This document shows, one piece after another, positions 35,766-48,100 of a DNA stretch of 64,000 bases; within the stretch, counting starts at the first letter, position 1; every line of letters starts with the position of its first letter. The DNA is from Taxillus chinensis (Eukaryota > Streptophyta > Magnoliopsida > Santalales > Loranthaceae), in the NCBI GenBank assembly GCA_023512835.1, contig CM042088.1, positions 29,723,164 to 29,787,163 on the forward strand, in the 5' to 3' direction. The position numbers and the translations under genes are program-made. The notes beneath the pieces were generated by a model. It was given only the letters and a program-made list of their open reading frames with translations. It did not search any database and was not told where the DNA came from.

Positions 35766-38325
35766 ATGCCTCAAAGAAAATATATTTCTGGATTTGAAAA
35801 AAGAAAAAAGAAACAGAGGATAGAACAACTTATTCAATCTCAATCAGGAGCTCTTGATAAGTTTATTATTAGTAGTAAACAAGTAGAGACTTCAAGTTTG
35901 ATTGAAGATAATTTAATTGAAGAACATCCAAATGCGAATGAGAATGATATTGAGACTGTGAGTGACCTACATCCAAATGAGAATGAGAATGAGACTGAGA
36001 GTGACCAACATCCAAATGAGAATGAGAATGAGACTGAGAGTGACCAACATCCAAATGAGAATGAGACTGAGAGTGACCAATATCCAAATTTGAATGAAGA
36101 AATTGAGCCTTCAAATATCTATGATCCTGGTAATTGGGGAGAAATTGATCAAAATATGATAGATTTATTAGTTGAAAAGGGCCCAATCAGAAATTCTAAT
36201 GTCAACTTTCCACTAGATGATCATAACAGACATTTCTCATCTTCTTATTATATTCGACATCTATCAAATGGAGAGAAACAGGATAGAAAATGGTTAGTAT
36301 ATTCAAATATTTGGGATAAAGTGTATTGTTTTTGTTGCAAGTTATTCAAGAAAGATAGAAACATGTCTCACTTGGCCACTGATGGATTCAAAAATTGGAA
36401 AAATCTTAGTGAAAGACTTAAGAGTCATGAATCTAGTGATGAGCATATTAATTGTATGAGAAAATGGATTGAACTCAGTATAAGATTGGGAAAAAAATGA
36501 AACTATTGACAGATGTGCTCAAGATATAATCAACAAAGAAAAAGAACACTGGAAACAAGTATTATTAAGGATTCTTGCTGTTGTGAAGACTCTTGGTGAA
36601 ACTAATATGGCATTTCGTGGGGATAATGAGAAGATTTATCAAAAGCATAATGGAACTTTTTTAAAAATTATTGAAATGATTGCTGAATTTGATCCAGTAA
36701 TGCATGAGCACCTTCAACGCATCCAAAGAGGTGAGATTCATACTCACTATCTTAGTCATAAGATACAAAATGAATTTATTCAAAGGTTGGCAAATAAAAT
36801 CAAAAATGTTATTGTTGAAACAATTAAGAATGCGAAATATTTTTCAGTTATACTTGATTGTACTCCAGACACAAGCCATGAAGAACAAATGTCTCTTGTT
36901 ATAAGGTGTGTGGATACTTCAACATCTCCAATAGAAATAAAGGAGTTCTTTATAGAATTTTTGAAAGTTGATGATACATCCGGGGAGGGACTTTTTAATA
37001 TGCTTTTAGAAGTGTTGAAAAATCTTGATCTTGATATTGGGGATATAAGGGGACAGGGATATGACAATGGCTCTAATATGAGAGGGAAACATAAAGGTGT
37101 ACAAAAAAGGTTGATTGATGTAAATCCTAGAGCATTCTATACACCTTGTGGTTGTCATAGTCTTAATCTTGCACTTTGTGATATGGCTAATTGTTGTTTT
37201 CAAGCTAAAACGTTTTTTGGAGTAGTGCAACGCATTTATGTTTTATTCTCATCTTCTACAAAGCGGTGGAATGTTTTCAAGGATAATGTAAGAGGTCTCA
37301 CACTTAAGCCATTGTCATCAACACGATGGGAGAGTCACGTTGAAAGTGTCAAAGCAATAAGGTATCAGGCTCCAGAAATAAGAGATGCTTTACTTCTATT
37401 AGCAGATCCGGATGAAGATAACAAAATCTTAAGTGAAGCAAAGTCCCTTGCTGAATATGAACTTGAAAATTTTGAGTTCTTAGTTGGTATGATTATTTGG
37501 CACAATCTATTATTTGCTGTTAACACTGTTAGCAAGACTTTTCAAGCTGAAGACATGAATATTGATATTGCTATTCAACAATTGAGAGGGCTTATTACCT
37601 TTTTTGAAAGTCATAGAGAAAATGGATTTGTTGAGGCCATAATTGAAGCTAAGGAAGTTGCATCTACAATGAAAATCCAGCCAGTTTTCCGAGAAAAACG
37701 GACCATTCGTAGGAAAAAACATTTTGATGAGAATGCAAGCGAAGAAATGACACAATCTGCAGAAGAATCTTTCAGAGTGAATTACTTCATGTATATTATG
37801 GATCAAGGTATTTCTTCACTGAAGAATCGATTTGAGCAGTTTCAATTATATGAGCAAAAGTTTGGATTTTTGTTTGATTTGAAGAAGTTAAATTCTATTA
37901 GTAATGAATGCTTGAAGACTTATTGCGAGAAACTTGAGGAATTTCTTAAATATGAAGAACTTTTTGATATTGATGGTAGAGATTTATTTTTAGAATTGAA
38001 GGTTTTGAAAGAATAATTTCCCAATGAAACGAAGAAACCGATTGATGTGTTGAATTATTTGAAAATAATGGATGGTTGTTTTCCTAATGCATATATTGCA
38101 TATAGGATATTATTAACAATACCAGTTACAGTTGCCTCTGGAGAAAGAAGTTTCTCAAAGTTAAAATTGATCAAATCTTACCTTCGGTCAACAATGTCAC
38201 AAGAAAGATTGAATGAGCTAGCTATGTTATCTATTAAAAGTGATTTGGCGAAGACTATTAATTACACAGATGTGATTAGTGATTTTGCAGCAGAAAATGC
38301 AAGAAGAACCAATAAACTCAAATGA
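35766..38325 (+). pseudogene. hAT transposase (TTF-type zinc finger, DUF4371, hAT dimerisation), broken twice
   Basis: The first part, 35766-36500, has a basic N terminus, an acidic repeat of about 13 residues (HPNENENETESDQ), and a TTF-type zinc-finger region with a CFCCKLF motif and downstream His/Cys (SDEHINC). An A-run near 36490 shifts the frame. 36583-38016 continues with the DUF4371 and RNase-H-like catalytic region (ILDCTPDTSHEEQMS, GQGYDNGSNMRGKHKGVQ, CGCHSLNLAL). A TAA at 38014-38016 interrupts. 38047-38325, in the same frame, is the hAT C-terminal dimerisation domain (PVTVASGERSFSKLKLIKSY). In this family the protein cuts and pastes the element. Many plant genomes label relatives as zinc finger MYM-type protein 1-like. 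Confidence 0.88.
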
Positions 38326-38776
38326 TTTTTAAGGTAATTTAGTAAATTAAATTTTCAATACTGTAAATTTATATTTTTTTTTATTTTTTGTGATTAACAT
38401 CTTTTTTTCGTTTGAATTGCAGAAAATGATGAAATTAACTTTTCAAAGGATTTATTTTACTTATTTATGAAGACAATAATTTCTATCAGGTATGTTATGT
38501 TATCTAGTTTATTTTTTATTATTGTGTTTTCTTTTAATTTGTAATTTCAATAATGATATATGTTTTTAAAATAATAATAATAAAAAAAATCAATAGTTTA
38601 ATAAGGGCCCCAAATTTAATTGTCGCCTTGGGCCTCCCAAATCTCGGGGCCGGCCCTGATCGTACCTACCAGCCAAGATCTTTCCTATTCTTGTGTAGGT
38701 TATACTATACTAGCTCTGGCCCTTAGCCTCAAACCCCATATCCCCTTTTGGCCGATATATGTATGTGCATGTATAT

Positions 38777-39107
38777 AGGGCCAGCCCTATAGTTTGGGTG
38801 GCCCCAACCAGATTATTGCAATGAGGCCCCGATTGAACGTGTGTGGTGTAGTCGACAGTCGACTATTCATCATCGTAGAAGAAGACTAAAGAGGTTGATA
38901 TTAGCATTCATTTTTTTAAATAAATTTTTAAAAGCCTAGTTCCATTAAAATTAGTAGTAAAATCTAATAGTCTTTTTCTTTTCAGCAGCGATATACTGAC
39001 CTTGTCCGACTGGTGAAAGAGATGAAGAAGGAAGGAATTGGAAGCCCCTCCAAATATGGGGCCTCAAGCGACCGCTTTATCCTGAAAAAAAAAGTAGGGC
39101 CAGCCTT
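38777..39107. mobile_element. small non-autonomous hAT-like element
   Basis: The left end AGGGCCAGCCCTATAGTTTGG and the reverse complement of the right end, AAGGCTGGCCCTACTTTT, are imperfect inverted repeats, with GGCCCC words just inside. They resemble the ends of the neighbouring hAT element (GGGCCGGCCC). About 330 bp. No convincing 8-bp duplication could be read because the flanks are AT microsatellite. It interrupts copy 2 of the tandem duplication. Confidence 0.5.
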
Positions 39108-39122
39108 ATACACATGTATATA

Positions 39123-39158
<36 letters not shown>

Positions 39159-39333
39159 TTGTGTCAGCTACAGTGATTGGCCACGACTATTAGGGTAACC
39201 TAACAAAAAAATAATAATCACGGCCGGTGCAAAACTGCCAGCCAAGATCTTCCTTATTCTTGTGTATGTTTGACCGTACTAGCTCCCACCCTTAGCCTCA
39301 GACCCCATATCCCCTTTTGGCTGATTTTTAGAA

Positions 39334-40545
39334 CCATTAACCTCCTAATATAGCCTGATTTAACTCAATTGTTTCTATAATTCATTTTTTAACCGAAATT
39401 TACTTGTGGCCTTCGTTAGAGCTAATTCGTCATATATATGGAGAATCATGGGTGTCTCAAATGTTAAACTTTATTGACAACACTCTATAGTAGCCCTTTT
39501 AAAACCCGGGAATCAAGGAATCTTTCTCCCATAAAATTGGGAACCCTTTCTTACGAATTAGGGAGTGAATAATCACCTCGTGACTTTCTCCCTCAAGCTT
39601 ACCCGAACTCCATACACAGTTTTGAAAAAACGTTTTCAATGTTAAAAATGCCCTGAGAAATTTAAGGAGTGATGCCGCTTGTGGTGAGAAAATTCGGCGC
39701 TCAAAAAGCCTCTTCATGCTTCCCCACCATCATTTTTCTCGTACACTATCTCCTATAAGCCACACGAAAGCCTTCCCTGTTCTACTACTTTTGACCAAGG
39801 TGTAGCGAGGCCAACATTGTGTCTTTCATTAACTACTGCCACAACACCGACTTCATTCATTGTCACCGAAATTTATCCGAATTGCAAGAATTTCTTTGAA
39901 TCCGACGAAACCATGCACCATCAGCATATTATAGCAAAAATAATGAAAAGGAACTTAGACATAAATAAAATAAGCTGGAACATAGTGAAAAAAGAGTTCA
40001 AATAAAAAATAACGAAAATAGAGCATCACCAACTAGCTTTCTTATTTTAAATCTCCAAATTTCAATTTTACGATGTTAGTATTTTTTTTTTCTCATATTT
40101 AGGAAAAAATGCGTATGAATAAGGATCTTAAAACTTAAAAAAAAAACAAAAAAAAAACAATTTTTTTAAAATAGAAACAAAATTTTGAAAATTTAACTTT
40201 AAAACTCAAAACAAAAAACTTTAGAACTTTAAAGATACACACTTTAAAACGTTAAAAAAAACAAAATTCCAAAACTTTGACTTTGAAACTTTTAAAACAA
40301 AAAGGGAAAACTTTAAAACAAAAAAAAACTTAAAACTTGAACTTCTAGACTTTAAAAATAAAAAACTTTAACATAAGAACTGTAAAGATTTAAAACTGTA
40401 AAATAAAATAAAATAAAAAATTTAAAAAAAGAAACTTACAACTTTAGAACATTTTAAAAAATAAAAACAATAAAAAGCTTAGGAAACTTTGAAATAAAAA
40501 AAACTTTAAAACCTTAAAAAATAAGAAAAAAAACTTGGAACTTTA
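39334..40545. other. gene-free DNA, with an A-rich tract
   Basis: No gene recognised. 39390-39475 repeats 33385-33475. 40110-40540 is extremely A-rich, with recurring CTTTAAAAC and AAAACAAAAA words, directly before the Tat-like LTR. Short frames here are low-complexity. Confidence 0.6.
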
Positions 40546-41614
40546 TGTTGGACCTCATTTTGTCCGGGTTGGATGTATTTTATCAAATTCAATTTTCCTC
40601 TGTGCTGCCTCAATTTGTTGAAATTTTACAGGACGACAGAGTCGTGACCATTGAGCCACAAATGCCAATTTCAAGAAATTATTCAAAAAGATCTCGAAAT
40701 GCGAAAGAGTCAGTCCTGGGCAATAAAAAATCAAATTTGAAGATCAACACCTTTGATCACGCTCAATTCTGAGGTCAAACGAAAAAGATATGGTCAAAAT
40801 AGAGTTTGGGCCGCCAATGATAGCTAAAATGGTAATTAATTTTCCAAGCGACACTCCGGATCAGGTTACGAATCTCATATTCGCATCATACTCGTCGTTA
40901 TGAGAATTTTGACATATATATTGTATATATTCGTTCTCAGGGCCTTTTTCAATTAAAATCAAAAATTATATTTTTTGATAATAAATAATTGCAGTATAGG
41001 CTTGGTGCGAAAATAAAATTATTTTAAAATAAAAATGACATGGGATCGCTCGTCACGACATCCCGAGTCCAAAAATAATTTTTTTGAGATTTTGCAAAAT
41101 TCAAATCGCATTATCGATCCCAAAACTAAAAAACATCAGTTAAAAAAATACCCAATTGAAAAATCATAAACCCTAGCCGTCATTTTTTTTCCCTTAACCT
41201 TGTCCACGTGTCCCCTTCTCATCAGTTCAAAAAAAAAAAACAATAAATTGAAATAAAAACAAAAACAAACAAAAAAGGAAAATCAAAAATCAGTCAACCA
41301 TCTTCTCGATTTCTCCCTCACCGTCATGTCTCTTTCTTCACGCGTCTTTTCTTCTTCCCCAGGCGCAGCGACGCAGGAACATTTTGGGCATCACTGTCTT
41401 CTCCTTTCTCCTTCCCTTCTTCCTCTGTCGTTCACAAATCGGCTTTCAAGCCCTGCCGCAGCGCCAGAAGGCCACCACCCCATCCAGACCTCCACGCCAT
41501 GCCTTGCTCGTGCTTCTCCGAGCCTAACAACCCCACCCGAGCCAAACGGTGGTCACACCAAGTCGACTCCTCGCCTCCCTTGATTTGAACCGATCCCTCC
41601 TCCATATAAGCCCC
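40546..41614 (+). repeat. Tat-like 5' LTR, proximal part
   Basis: Starts TGTTGGACCTC and matches 62215-62650 closely over the 436 bp available. It stops at the copia insertion. The 5 bases at its end, GCCCC (41610-41614), are the copia target site. An open frame at 41326-41583 is Ser/Pro-rich and lies in probable leader DNA; it is not called as a gene. Confidence 0.85.
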
Positions 41615-42750
41615 TGTTGGATCAAACCCAGAATTTGGATAATGCTGATAAAGCCTTATGTAATTTGATCTGAGATCTTTTGTGTTTATTTGATCATTGC
41701 AGAAGGTATGTCACTAATCCAAAGATACACTCGTGAGAGCAAAGCTAAGGACAGGATACATAATCCTGATCCGGACAAGAGTTAGTGTCGTCAAACACTT
41801 GGTAAATAACCAAGTAACAAATACATACGGAATAAGGAACAATCCTACGGACTAAGAACTTAAAGGATAAGTGCGGAGTAAGGAAAATAAGTGCGGAGTA
41901 AGGAAAATAGATGCGGAGTAAAGAAACCAGATGCGGAGTAAGGAATCCGGACTTATTACTCGCCCGGAGTAAGGAACTTACATACGGAGTAAGGAACTTA
42001 CATGCGGAGTAAGGAACCTACATGCGGAGTAAGGAACTTACACACGGAGTAAGGAAGCGCTGACACGGACTAAAGATTCCAGTACTGAATAGATACGGAG
42101 TAAGCAACCACTGACACGGAGTAAGGTTCCGAGCTTCATTAACTACGGAGTAAGGAACATTACACCGGACCAAGAAGACACTGCTCCAACAAAACCGCAT
42201 TTAAAGTTATCGGCTCGTGCTTGTCCCGATGTAAGACGAATGCATTTAGAACAAGAAGAATCTTACACGTGGATCATCCGGATATGTGGACACAACCTTA
42301 ATTGTATCTCGGAACTCACAAAGACACTTATACTCTTCAAATCCAAGATCTTGAGCTCCACAATCCGCAGCAGTCAAGGCAGACAGTTACCGAGGGATAG
42401 TTAGTCTGTTGAACGCATTCCGGAACTTCAAGTTCCAAGGTTGTCTCTTAGGAATGTTTTGTATAAATATTCATACTTATACTTCATGTACAGGTGTGCT
42501 TAGGTGGGCAAAAATAGAAAAGGAACTTGGCTAGTGTGTGAGTTCATTGTTGTAAACGAGTGTAAGAGAGTGTTTGCTTCTATTTTGTTGTAATCACCTT
42601 GTGATAATAAAACAAAATACTTCCACTATCTGGTTATCTTCCATGATGATTCTATCACTTAAACTAGATAAGTCTTTGTGTCTTGAGAGAAAAGAAAGAG
42701 TTCGAACAAGAGCCTATTCACCCCCCCCTTTAGGCTCCAAGGGACTATCA
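41615..42750 (+). repeat. copia 5' LTR with CGGAGTAAGGAA tandem repeats
   Basis: 1,136 bp. 41865-42165 holds about a dozen copies of an 18-25-bp unit around CGGAGTAAGGAACTTACAT. The promoter element TATAAATA is at 42462-42469 and a polyadenylation signal AATAAA at 42606-42611. The LTR ends after TATTCACCCCCCCC and CTCCAAGGGACTATCA. Confidence 0.9.
42462..42469 (+). promoter_or_regulatory. TATA box of the copia 5' LTR
   Basis: TATAAATA, conserved at the same place in the other two LTRs of the family (53895-53902 and about 63626-63633). It lies about 140 bp before the AATAAA at 42606. Confidence 0.7.
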
Positions 42751-42752
42751 AG

Positions 42753-42764
42753 TGGTATCGAGCA
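42753..42764 (+). other. primer binding site, initiator Met tRNA, one base short
   Basis: Reads TGGTATCGAGCA, whereas the related copia at 63941 reads TGGTATCAGAGC. One A is missing, either a real deletion or an assembly error. Confidence 0.8.
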
Positions 42765-43305
42765 AGTTCTACTTCGTTCTAAGTAGAGATCCCACTCTTT
42801 CAATCTCGAAATGGCCGAAGAAAGCAGTATGCTATTCAACACTCGCCTTAACTCCGGAGGTGCACAGGAGCCCATCCCGAATCGAAGCGGCAGTGAAAAT
42901 GTCGACCCACCACAACCTGCTGCTGCCGCCGCTTCTCAACCACGGAGTTCGGGTTTACTCTAACGAAACCGCCCAAATTCACACCTGAGCTTTTCTCCCA
43001 GGTGGAAAGCTCGCATGAAGATGTTTATGGTTTGCCATGATCATCTTATGTGGCCATGTCTTCATCAGGAGATTCCAATTCCGATGACTATCGGAGAACA
43101 TGGCGTAAGGAGGCCAAAGACCGATCTTGAACTTACCAACGATGAAAGAGCCTGGCGGTGCGCTAGTGAAAAGGCTCGGCTTATGTTACATCGTCTTTGG
43201 ATTCCGAGGCTTTCCACAGACGTCCAGGGCCGCACGACGGCAAAAAGCTGTTTGGGACAAACCGACAATCCTCTATGAGGGGAGTCGGTCCCCGGATACG
43301 AGAAT

Positions 43306-44448
43306 GTGATCCGTACTCTCGAGCAGAACTTTGAGAGTTTTAATCATAAACCGGGCGAATCACTTGAAAGCATCTATCGGAGATTCGGCAAGCTCATACT
43401 TGAACCGAAGGCTGTCAATGAGCATTACTCTCAATCCCAGATCAATGACAAGTTCTTTCGCTCCTTGCCGGATCGCTACTACTCCAAACAACTCCGGATG
43501 CAATCGGACAAAAAGCGCGGTATGTTCCCCTTGAAGAACTATATGGAGAGCTGCGGACTCACGAAGTCAGGTTTAAGTACTCGACGAGAGATGAGAAAAT
43601 AGCTCGGAAAGAAAAGGGGGTAGCTCTCAAAGCTACAGAATGTCTAAACATACCGAGGAATGATGATACGGACGTATCCGACAATTCGATTCGACGAGGA
43701 GGAGGAGATAGCCCTTCTTGTCAAATCTTTTGAGCGATTCCTACGGAAAAGCAGAAAAGGGATCGAAGACGCTCATCATCATCGTTCCAACGGAAGGAGC
43801 GACCGGAGTCCGGTTCCCAGGAATGTTTCAAATGTGGGAAAACCGGTCACCTGGGCCAAGGAATGCAGGTCCAAAGCAAAGGTGGCCGAGAAAAGTGACA
43901 AGGTAAATCCTCGCCGCTCCACCTCGGATAACGGCAAGAGCAAGAGAAAGGCGCTCGTGACAAAATACATGAGTGGCTCGGAAGAAGAGGAGGAATCCTT
44001 GGATGATGAGCCGACCATTAAGCCGAACGTCCGCCTCATGGCAAATGCCGAGGTACCTTCTATCTCCGAGCTCCTGAGTAAATTAGAATCTCTTACTATT
44101 GCATGTGATCATGAAAAGAATGAGAGACTAATAATTACTCAAATGTACAAAGATATGGAAAGTCGGAATAAACGTCTCGAATTTACTATTAATAGACTCG
44201 AAAAGGACGTCGGCGACTTCGGAGGAAAGGAAGCTTGGTATCATGATCTAAGAGCTGAAAATCATTTGTTAAATACCAATCTCTCAGGCCTAAAAGTTAT
44301 AGTGAAAAGACTCGAAAATGAACTGGAACAGGAAAAGGAAATAAATCGTAAGTGGCTAAAATCCGGGGAAATAGCCTCTACCTTTAGGACCGACCCTGAC
44401 GACATTCGAGTCAAACCTGGCCTAGGTTTGAACCATCAACCTCCATAG
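43306..44448 (+). pseudogene. copia gag remnant (UBN2-type) with a frameshifted zinc knuckle
   Basis: 43306-43602 has the gag core (SFNHKPGESLESIYRRFGKL, then FFRSLPDRYYSKQLRM). 43660-44448 contains the end of a CCHC knuckle (AKECRSKAK), while its beginning (CFKCGKTGH) is read in a different frame at 43828-43855. An extra base in a G-run separates them. The region after the knuckle (44080-44350) is Glu/Lys/Leu-rich and probably coiled coil. Upstream, from about 42810, more gag-like sequence is readable only in pieces. The family role is RNA packaging; this copy is broken. Confidence 0.8.
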
Positions 44449-44556
44449 CTCAAGCTACCGAGTGTCCTCCGGATTTCACTCCTAAACTAACCAACTTATA
44501 TCCTGTTAGTACATCTAAACCGTTGGATGGTTTCATTTCAGGTGGCACCATAGTAT

Positions 44557-45060
44557 ATGATCGTGGAACGAGAGGTTGTTCCCGCACTTCCCGAAGCAGT
44601 AGCACCCGTAACTAAAGATGAAGGGAAGGCTGCTGCAGTTAAAGCCAAAAGCGTAGCACCCAAAAAGAAAGACAAGGCTAAGGCCGACGCATTTAGGGCC
44701 AAGAGCGCGTCACCCAAACGTAATGGATTAGGCCACAGGGAACGAGTAGAAAAAGCTGTAAAATCTAAGAGACCTGTATCCCCTGTTTGTACTTCACATT
44801 ATAGTGTCTGTTCCATCTGTAGGGAAATGGGTCATTATCACTATGAATGTTGGAGTCTATCGATAGCTGGCTTTGTAATCAATTTCAATCAAATAAAGAT
44901 CAGTTTAATAAAAGGGGTTCTTCGAGCAAAACAAGATCTAAATCTAAAAGGAGTGTCTCTCCCAAGAAAACCCAAACAAAAGAAGCAGCCGAAACTAACA
45001 AGTTAATGTCAACGTGGAAAGCTAAGAGTCCTAACAAAATCAAATCCGTAAATGTTGACA
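44557..45060 (+). pseudogene. copia gag-pol linker with a second Cys/His motif
   Basis: Continuation in broken frames: Lys/Ala-rich repeats (AKSVAPKKKDKAKADAFRAK), then CSICREMGHYHYEC, a CCHC-like knuckle. A second knuckle between gag and protease is plausible for SIRE-like elements. No intact product. Confidence 0.6.
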
Positions 45061-45179
45061 ATATCTGCTGCACACTCTAACCGCCTGAAACAAGTTTGGG
45101 CACCAAAAGTGTAAACTGTTGTCTTTCAGGAGCATCTCTAGAATGAATTGCCAGGATCACTTAAAGTTAAAGATCAATC

Positions 45180-48100
45180 AAAGCAAGTAGATCCTTGATA
45201 GTGGATGCTCCTGGACATATGACGGGTGACCAGGACTCTGCTTGTAGAAGTTAATGATAAACAAGGTCCATCCGTTTCATATGGCGACAACGACAAAGGT
45301 AAGACTGTCGGGTATGGCACTTTAACTAACGGCGTGTATCAATCACTAAAGTTGCACTAGTCGAAGGTTTAAAGCATAATTTGCTAAGTGTCGGTAAACT
45401 ATGTGACAAAGGATTTCTTGTTTCCTTTTTGTCCAACACTATACGAAGAGAAAACTTATCCTGGAGATGTTAAGTTATCCGGATCAAGAGATGGGGACAT
45501 ATATTCAGTGGTCTTAAGAAATAATTCTTCGACCCTGTATGCTTCCTCACGAAAGCAACAGATGAAGATAGTTGGTTATGGCACAAGCGATGCGCACATT
45601 TAAATTTTAAGACTTTGTCTAAATTGGCGTCACTTGATCTTGTCACCTGGTCTACCCAAACTCAAGTTCTCCAGAGACACTCTCGTCGAGAATGCCAACT
45701 TGGTAAACGGACCAAACACGGCTTTAAGAGCAAATCGGTTAACTCAATAATCTGCTCCTCTGCAACTTCTTCATATGGACCTATGTGGTCCTATATCGTT
45801 TCATCACTAGGCTGGTGCGAGATATACTCTTGTGGTTATCGATGATTACACCAGATACACATGGGTGATGTTCCTGAAATCAAAGGATCAAACTTTTGAA
45901 CATCTTGTAGATCTCTTCAACTGGATAAGCAACTCACAAGGACCGAGCATTAAATGCATCGGGAGTGATCATGGTACAGAATTTGACTTTTCAGAAATGA
46001 GATCATATTGTTCGAAACGGGGCATACGACATGACTTCTCTGCTCCCGAACCCCACAACAAAATGGGGTAGTCGAGCGCAAGAATCGAACTTTAGTTGAA
46101 GAAGCTGGTAGATCCATGTTAGCAGGGGCAACGCTTCCTCTCGCCCATGGGCTGAAGTTGTGTCCACCGGGCCGCTATGTTCGAACAGAACTCTAATAAA
46201 TAAATCTACCATGAAAACACCCTATGAGATGTGGAGAGGACGAAAACCTTCAATTTCACATTTTAGAGCCTTTGGGTGTACTTGCTATATATCTTGATAA
46301 ATGGCAAAGAGACCCGGAATAAATTTGAACCAAAATCGATGATGGGATTTTTGTCGGATACTCACTTCATAGCAAGGCTTATCGGGTCTTCAATAGAAAA
46401 CTTTTTAAAGTTGAAGAATCTATCCATGTAACCTTTGATGAAGCTAATCTTGTTTGGTCAAAAGTCGGTCCTTCAAATTCCAATATGCAGGTCATGGACA
46501 ACAACGTCGATTACTCGAAGTTTATGAATATCCCTGTTACACATCCTGACTGGTATCCTGACCAACCACGTGGCATCAGCGAGACACAACGAAATTTTAT
46601 GGATGATGCTACGGATGATTCGACTCCGGACTACCACTTAGCTCCGGACAAACTCCTACGGATACACAAATTCCGGGGCCCCTTCAAGTTCGTCCGGACT
46701 AGTTAACACTGGAAGAAACAGTGTTGCAGAACCAACTAGTTCATCCGTACCTCTAATTACGGGCGAAGCTCAATCAGTTGATACAACTGAACCACCCAAT
46801 CTGGAAGAGCTTCAAATTGTTCAAGATCAACCAACACATGCACAGAATTATAGATGGACCCGAAACCATCCCTCGGATCAAGTGATTGGTGATCCTACTT
46901 GTTGGTGTAAGAACAAGAGCAGCCACCTCAAACATGAGTCTTTACTCATGCTTTCTATCTCAAATAGAACCAAAGGTGGTAGATGAAGCTCTTCAAGATT
47001 CAAACTGGATAGAGGCCATGCAAGAAGAGCTGAATCAATTTAAGAGAAATAATGTGTGGACCTTAGTACCAAGGCCTAAGTCTCAGCAAGTCATTGGCGT
47101 TAAATGGAATAGTAATCCGGAACAAAGCCAGACTGGTAGCCAAAGGATATCGTCAAGAAGAAGGAATAGATTATGATGAAACCTTTGCTCCGGTCGCAAG
47201 ACTTGAGGCAATCCGAATGTTTCTGGCGTATGCTTCATATGAAAACTTCATAGTTTATCAAATGGACGTCAAGAGCGCATTCCTGAATGGAGACCTTCAA
47301 GAGGAGGTGTATGTTGAACAACCTCCCGGCTTCATTGAACCTAAGGCAGGACATATTGTCTACAAACTTCGGAAAGCTCTATATGGTTTGAAGCAAGCTC
47401 CAAGAGCCTGGTACGACACATCGTCGAATTCCTACTTGCTCATAACTTCCAAAAAGGGAAGATAGACACCACCCTATTTCTACGACAAGAGAAAGGACAC
47501 ACTCGATCGTACAAATATACGTGGACGATATCATTTTCGGATCAACGAATCCGAAGCTTTGTGAAGAGTTTGCTAAGTTGATGACAGGCAAGTTTGAAAT
47601 GAGCATGATGGGAGAACTGTCCTACTTCCTTGGAATTGAAGTCAAACAATTAAAGGAAGGAATCTTTATCAATCAGGCTAAGTACACTCGCGATCTTATT
47701 AAGAAGTTTGGTATGGAAGGTTCATCTCCCGTCAAAACTCCATTGCCTGTCGGTGCCAAGTTAGATCCGGATGTGGACGGCATATCGGTAAATGTGACCG
47801 ACTACGAGGGATGATCGGATCCTTGCTTTATCTTACGACAAGTCACCCAGACATTATGTTTGCAACTTGCATTTGTGCACGATATCAGGCAAATCCCAAG
47901 GAGTCACATATGCTTCATGTAAAACGGATATTAAGGTATCTCAAAGGGACGATGGATTTGGGCCTCTGGTACCCAAAGGAGTCCAACTTCACCTTATCCG
48001 GGTACTCTGATGCCGACTTCGCTGGATGTCGCATCGACAGGAAAAGCACAAGCGGTACGTGTCAGTTTCTTGGAAATAGATTGATCTCATGGTTCAGTAA

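Larger units (their letters stand above)
34827..38658 (+). mobile_element. hAT DNA transposon, 3.8 kb, with 8-bp target-site duplication
   Basis: Terminal inverted repeats of about 12 bp, CGGGGCCGGCCC at the left and, in reverse complement, CAGGGCCGGCCC at the right. Perfect 8-bp duplication ATCGTACC flanks it (34819-34826 and 38659-38666), as expected for hAT. Subterminal regions are rich in GGGCC and GGGCCC. The interior has a GC-rich block (35020-35340), a probable leader intron ending TTATTGTAG at about 35755, and a transposase gene (35766-38325). The transposase has one frameshift and one stop, so this copy should not be autonomous. Confidence 0.92.
34690..39333. repeat. tandem duplication of about 240 bp, each copy split by a DNA transposon
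   Basis: Copy 1 is 34690-34826 continuing at 38667-38756, split by the hAT element. Copy 2 is about 38757-38776 continuing at 39108-39333, split by a small hAT-like element. Shared words include GTGATTGG, CGACTATTA-GGTAAC, CCAGCCAAGATCTT, CTTAGCCTCA and CCCCATATCCCCTTTTGGC. AT-rich microsatellites lie at the left of each copy. Confidence 0.75.

Noticed and set aside
40110..40540. A-rich tract as a poly(A) tail of a retroposon
   Set aside because: It is interrupted by TTTAAAAC words over 400 bp and no retroposon body or duplication was found.
41865..42165. CRISPR-like spacing of short repeats in copia LTRs
   Set aside because: Units vary, the spacers are near identical, it lies within an LTR, and the genome is that of a plant.
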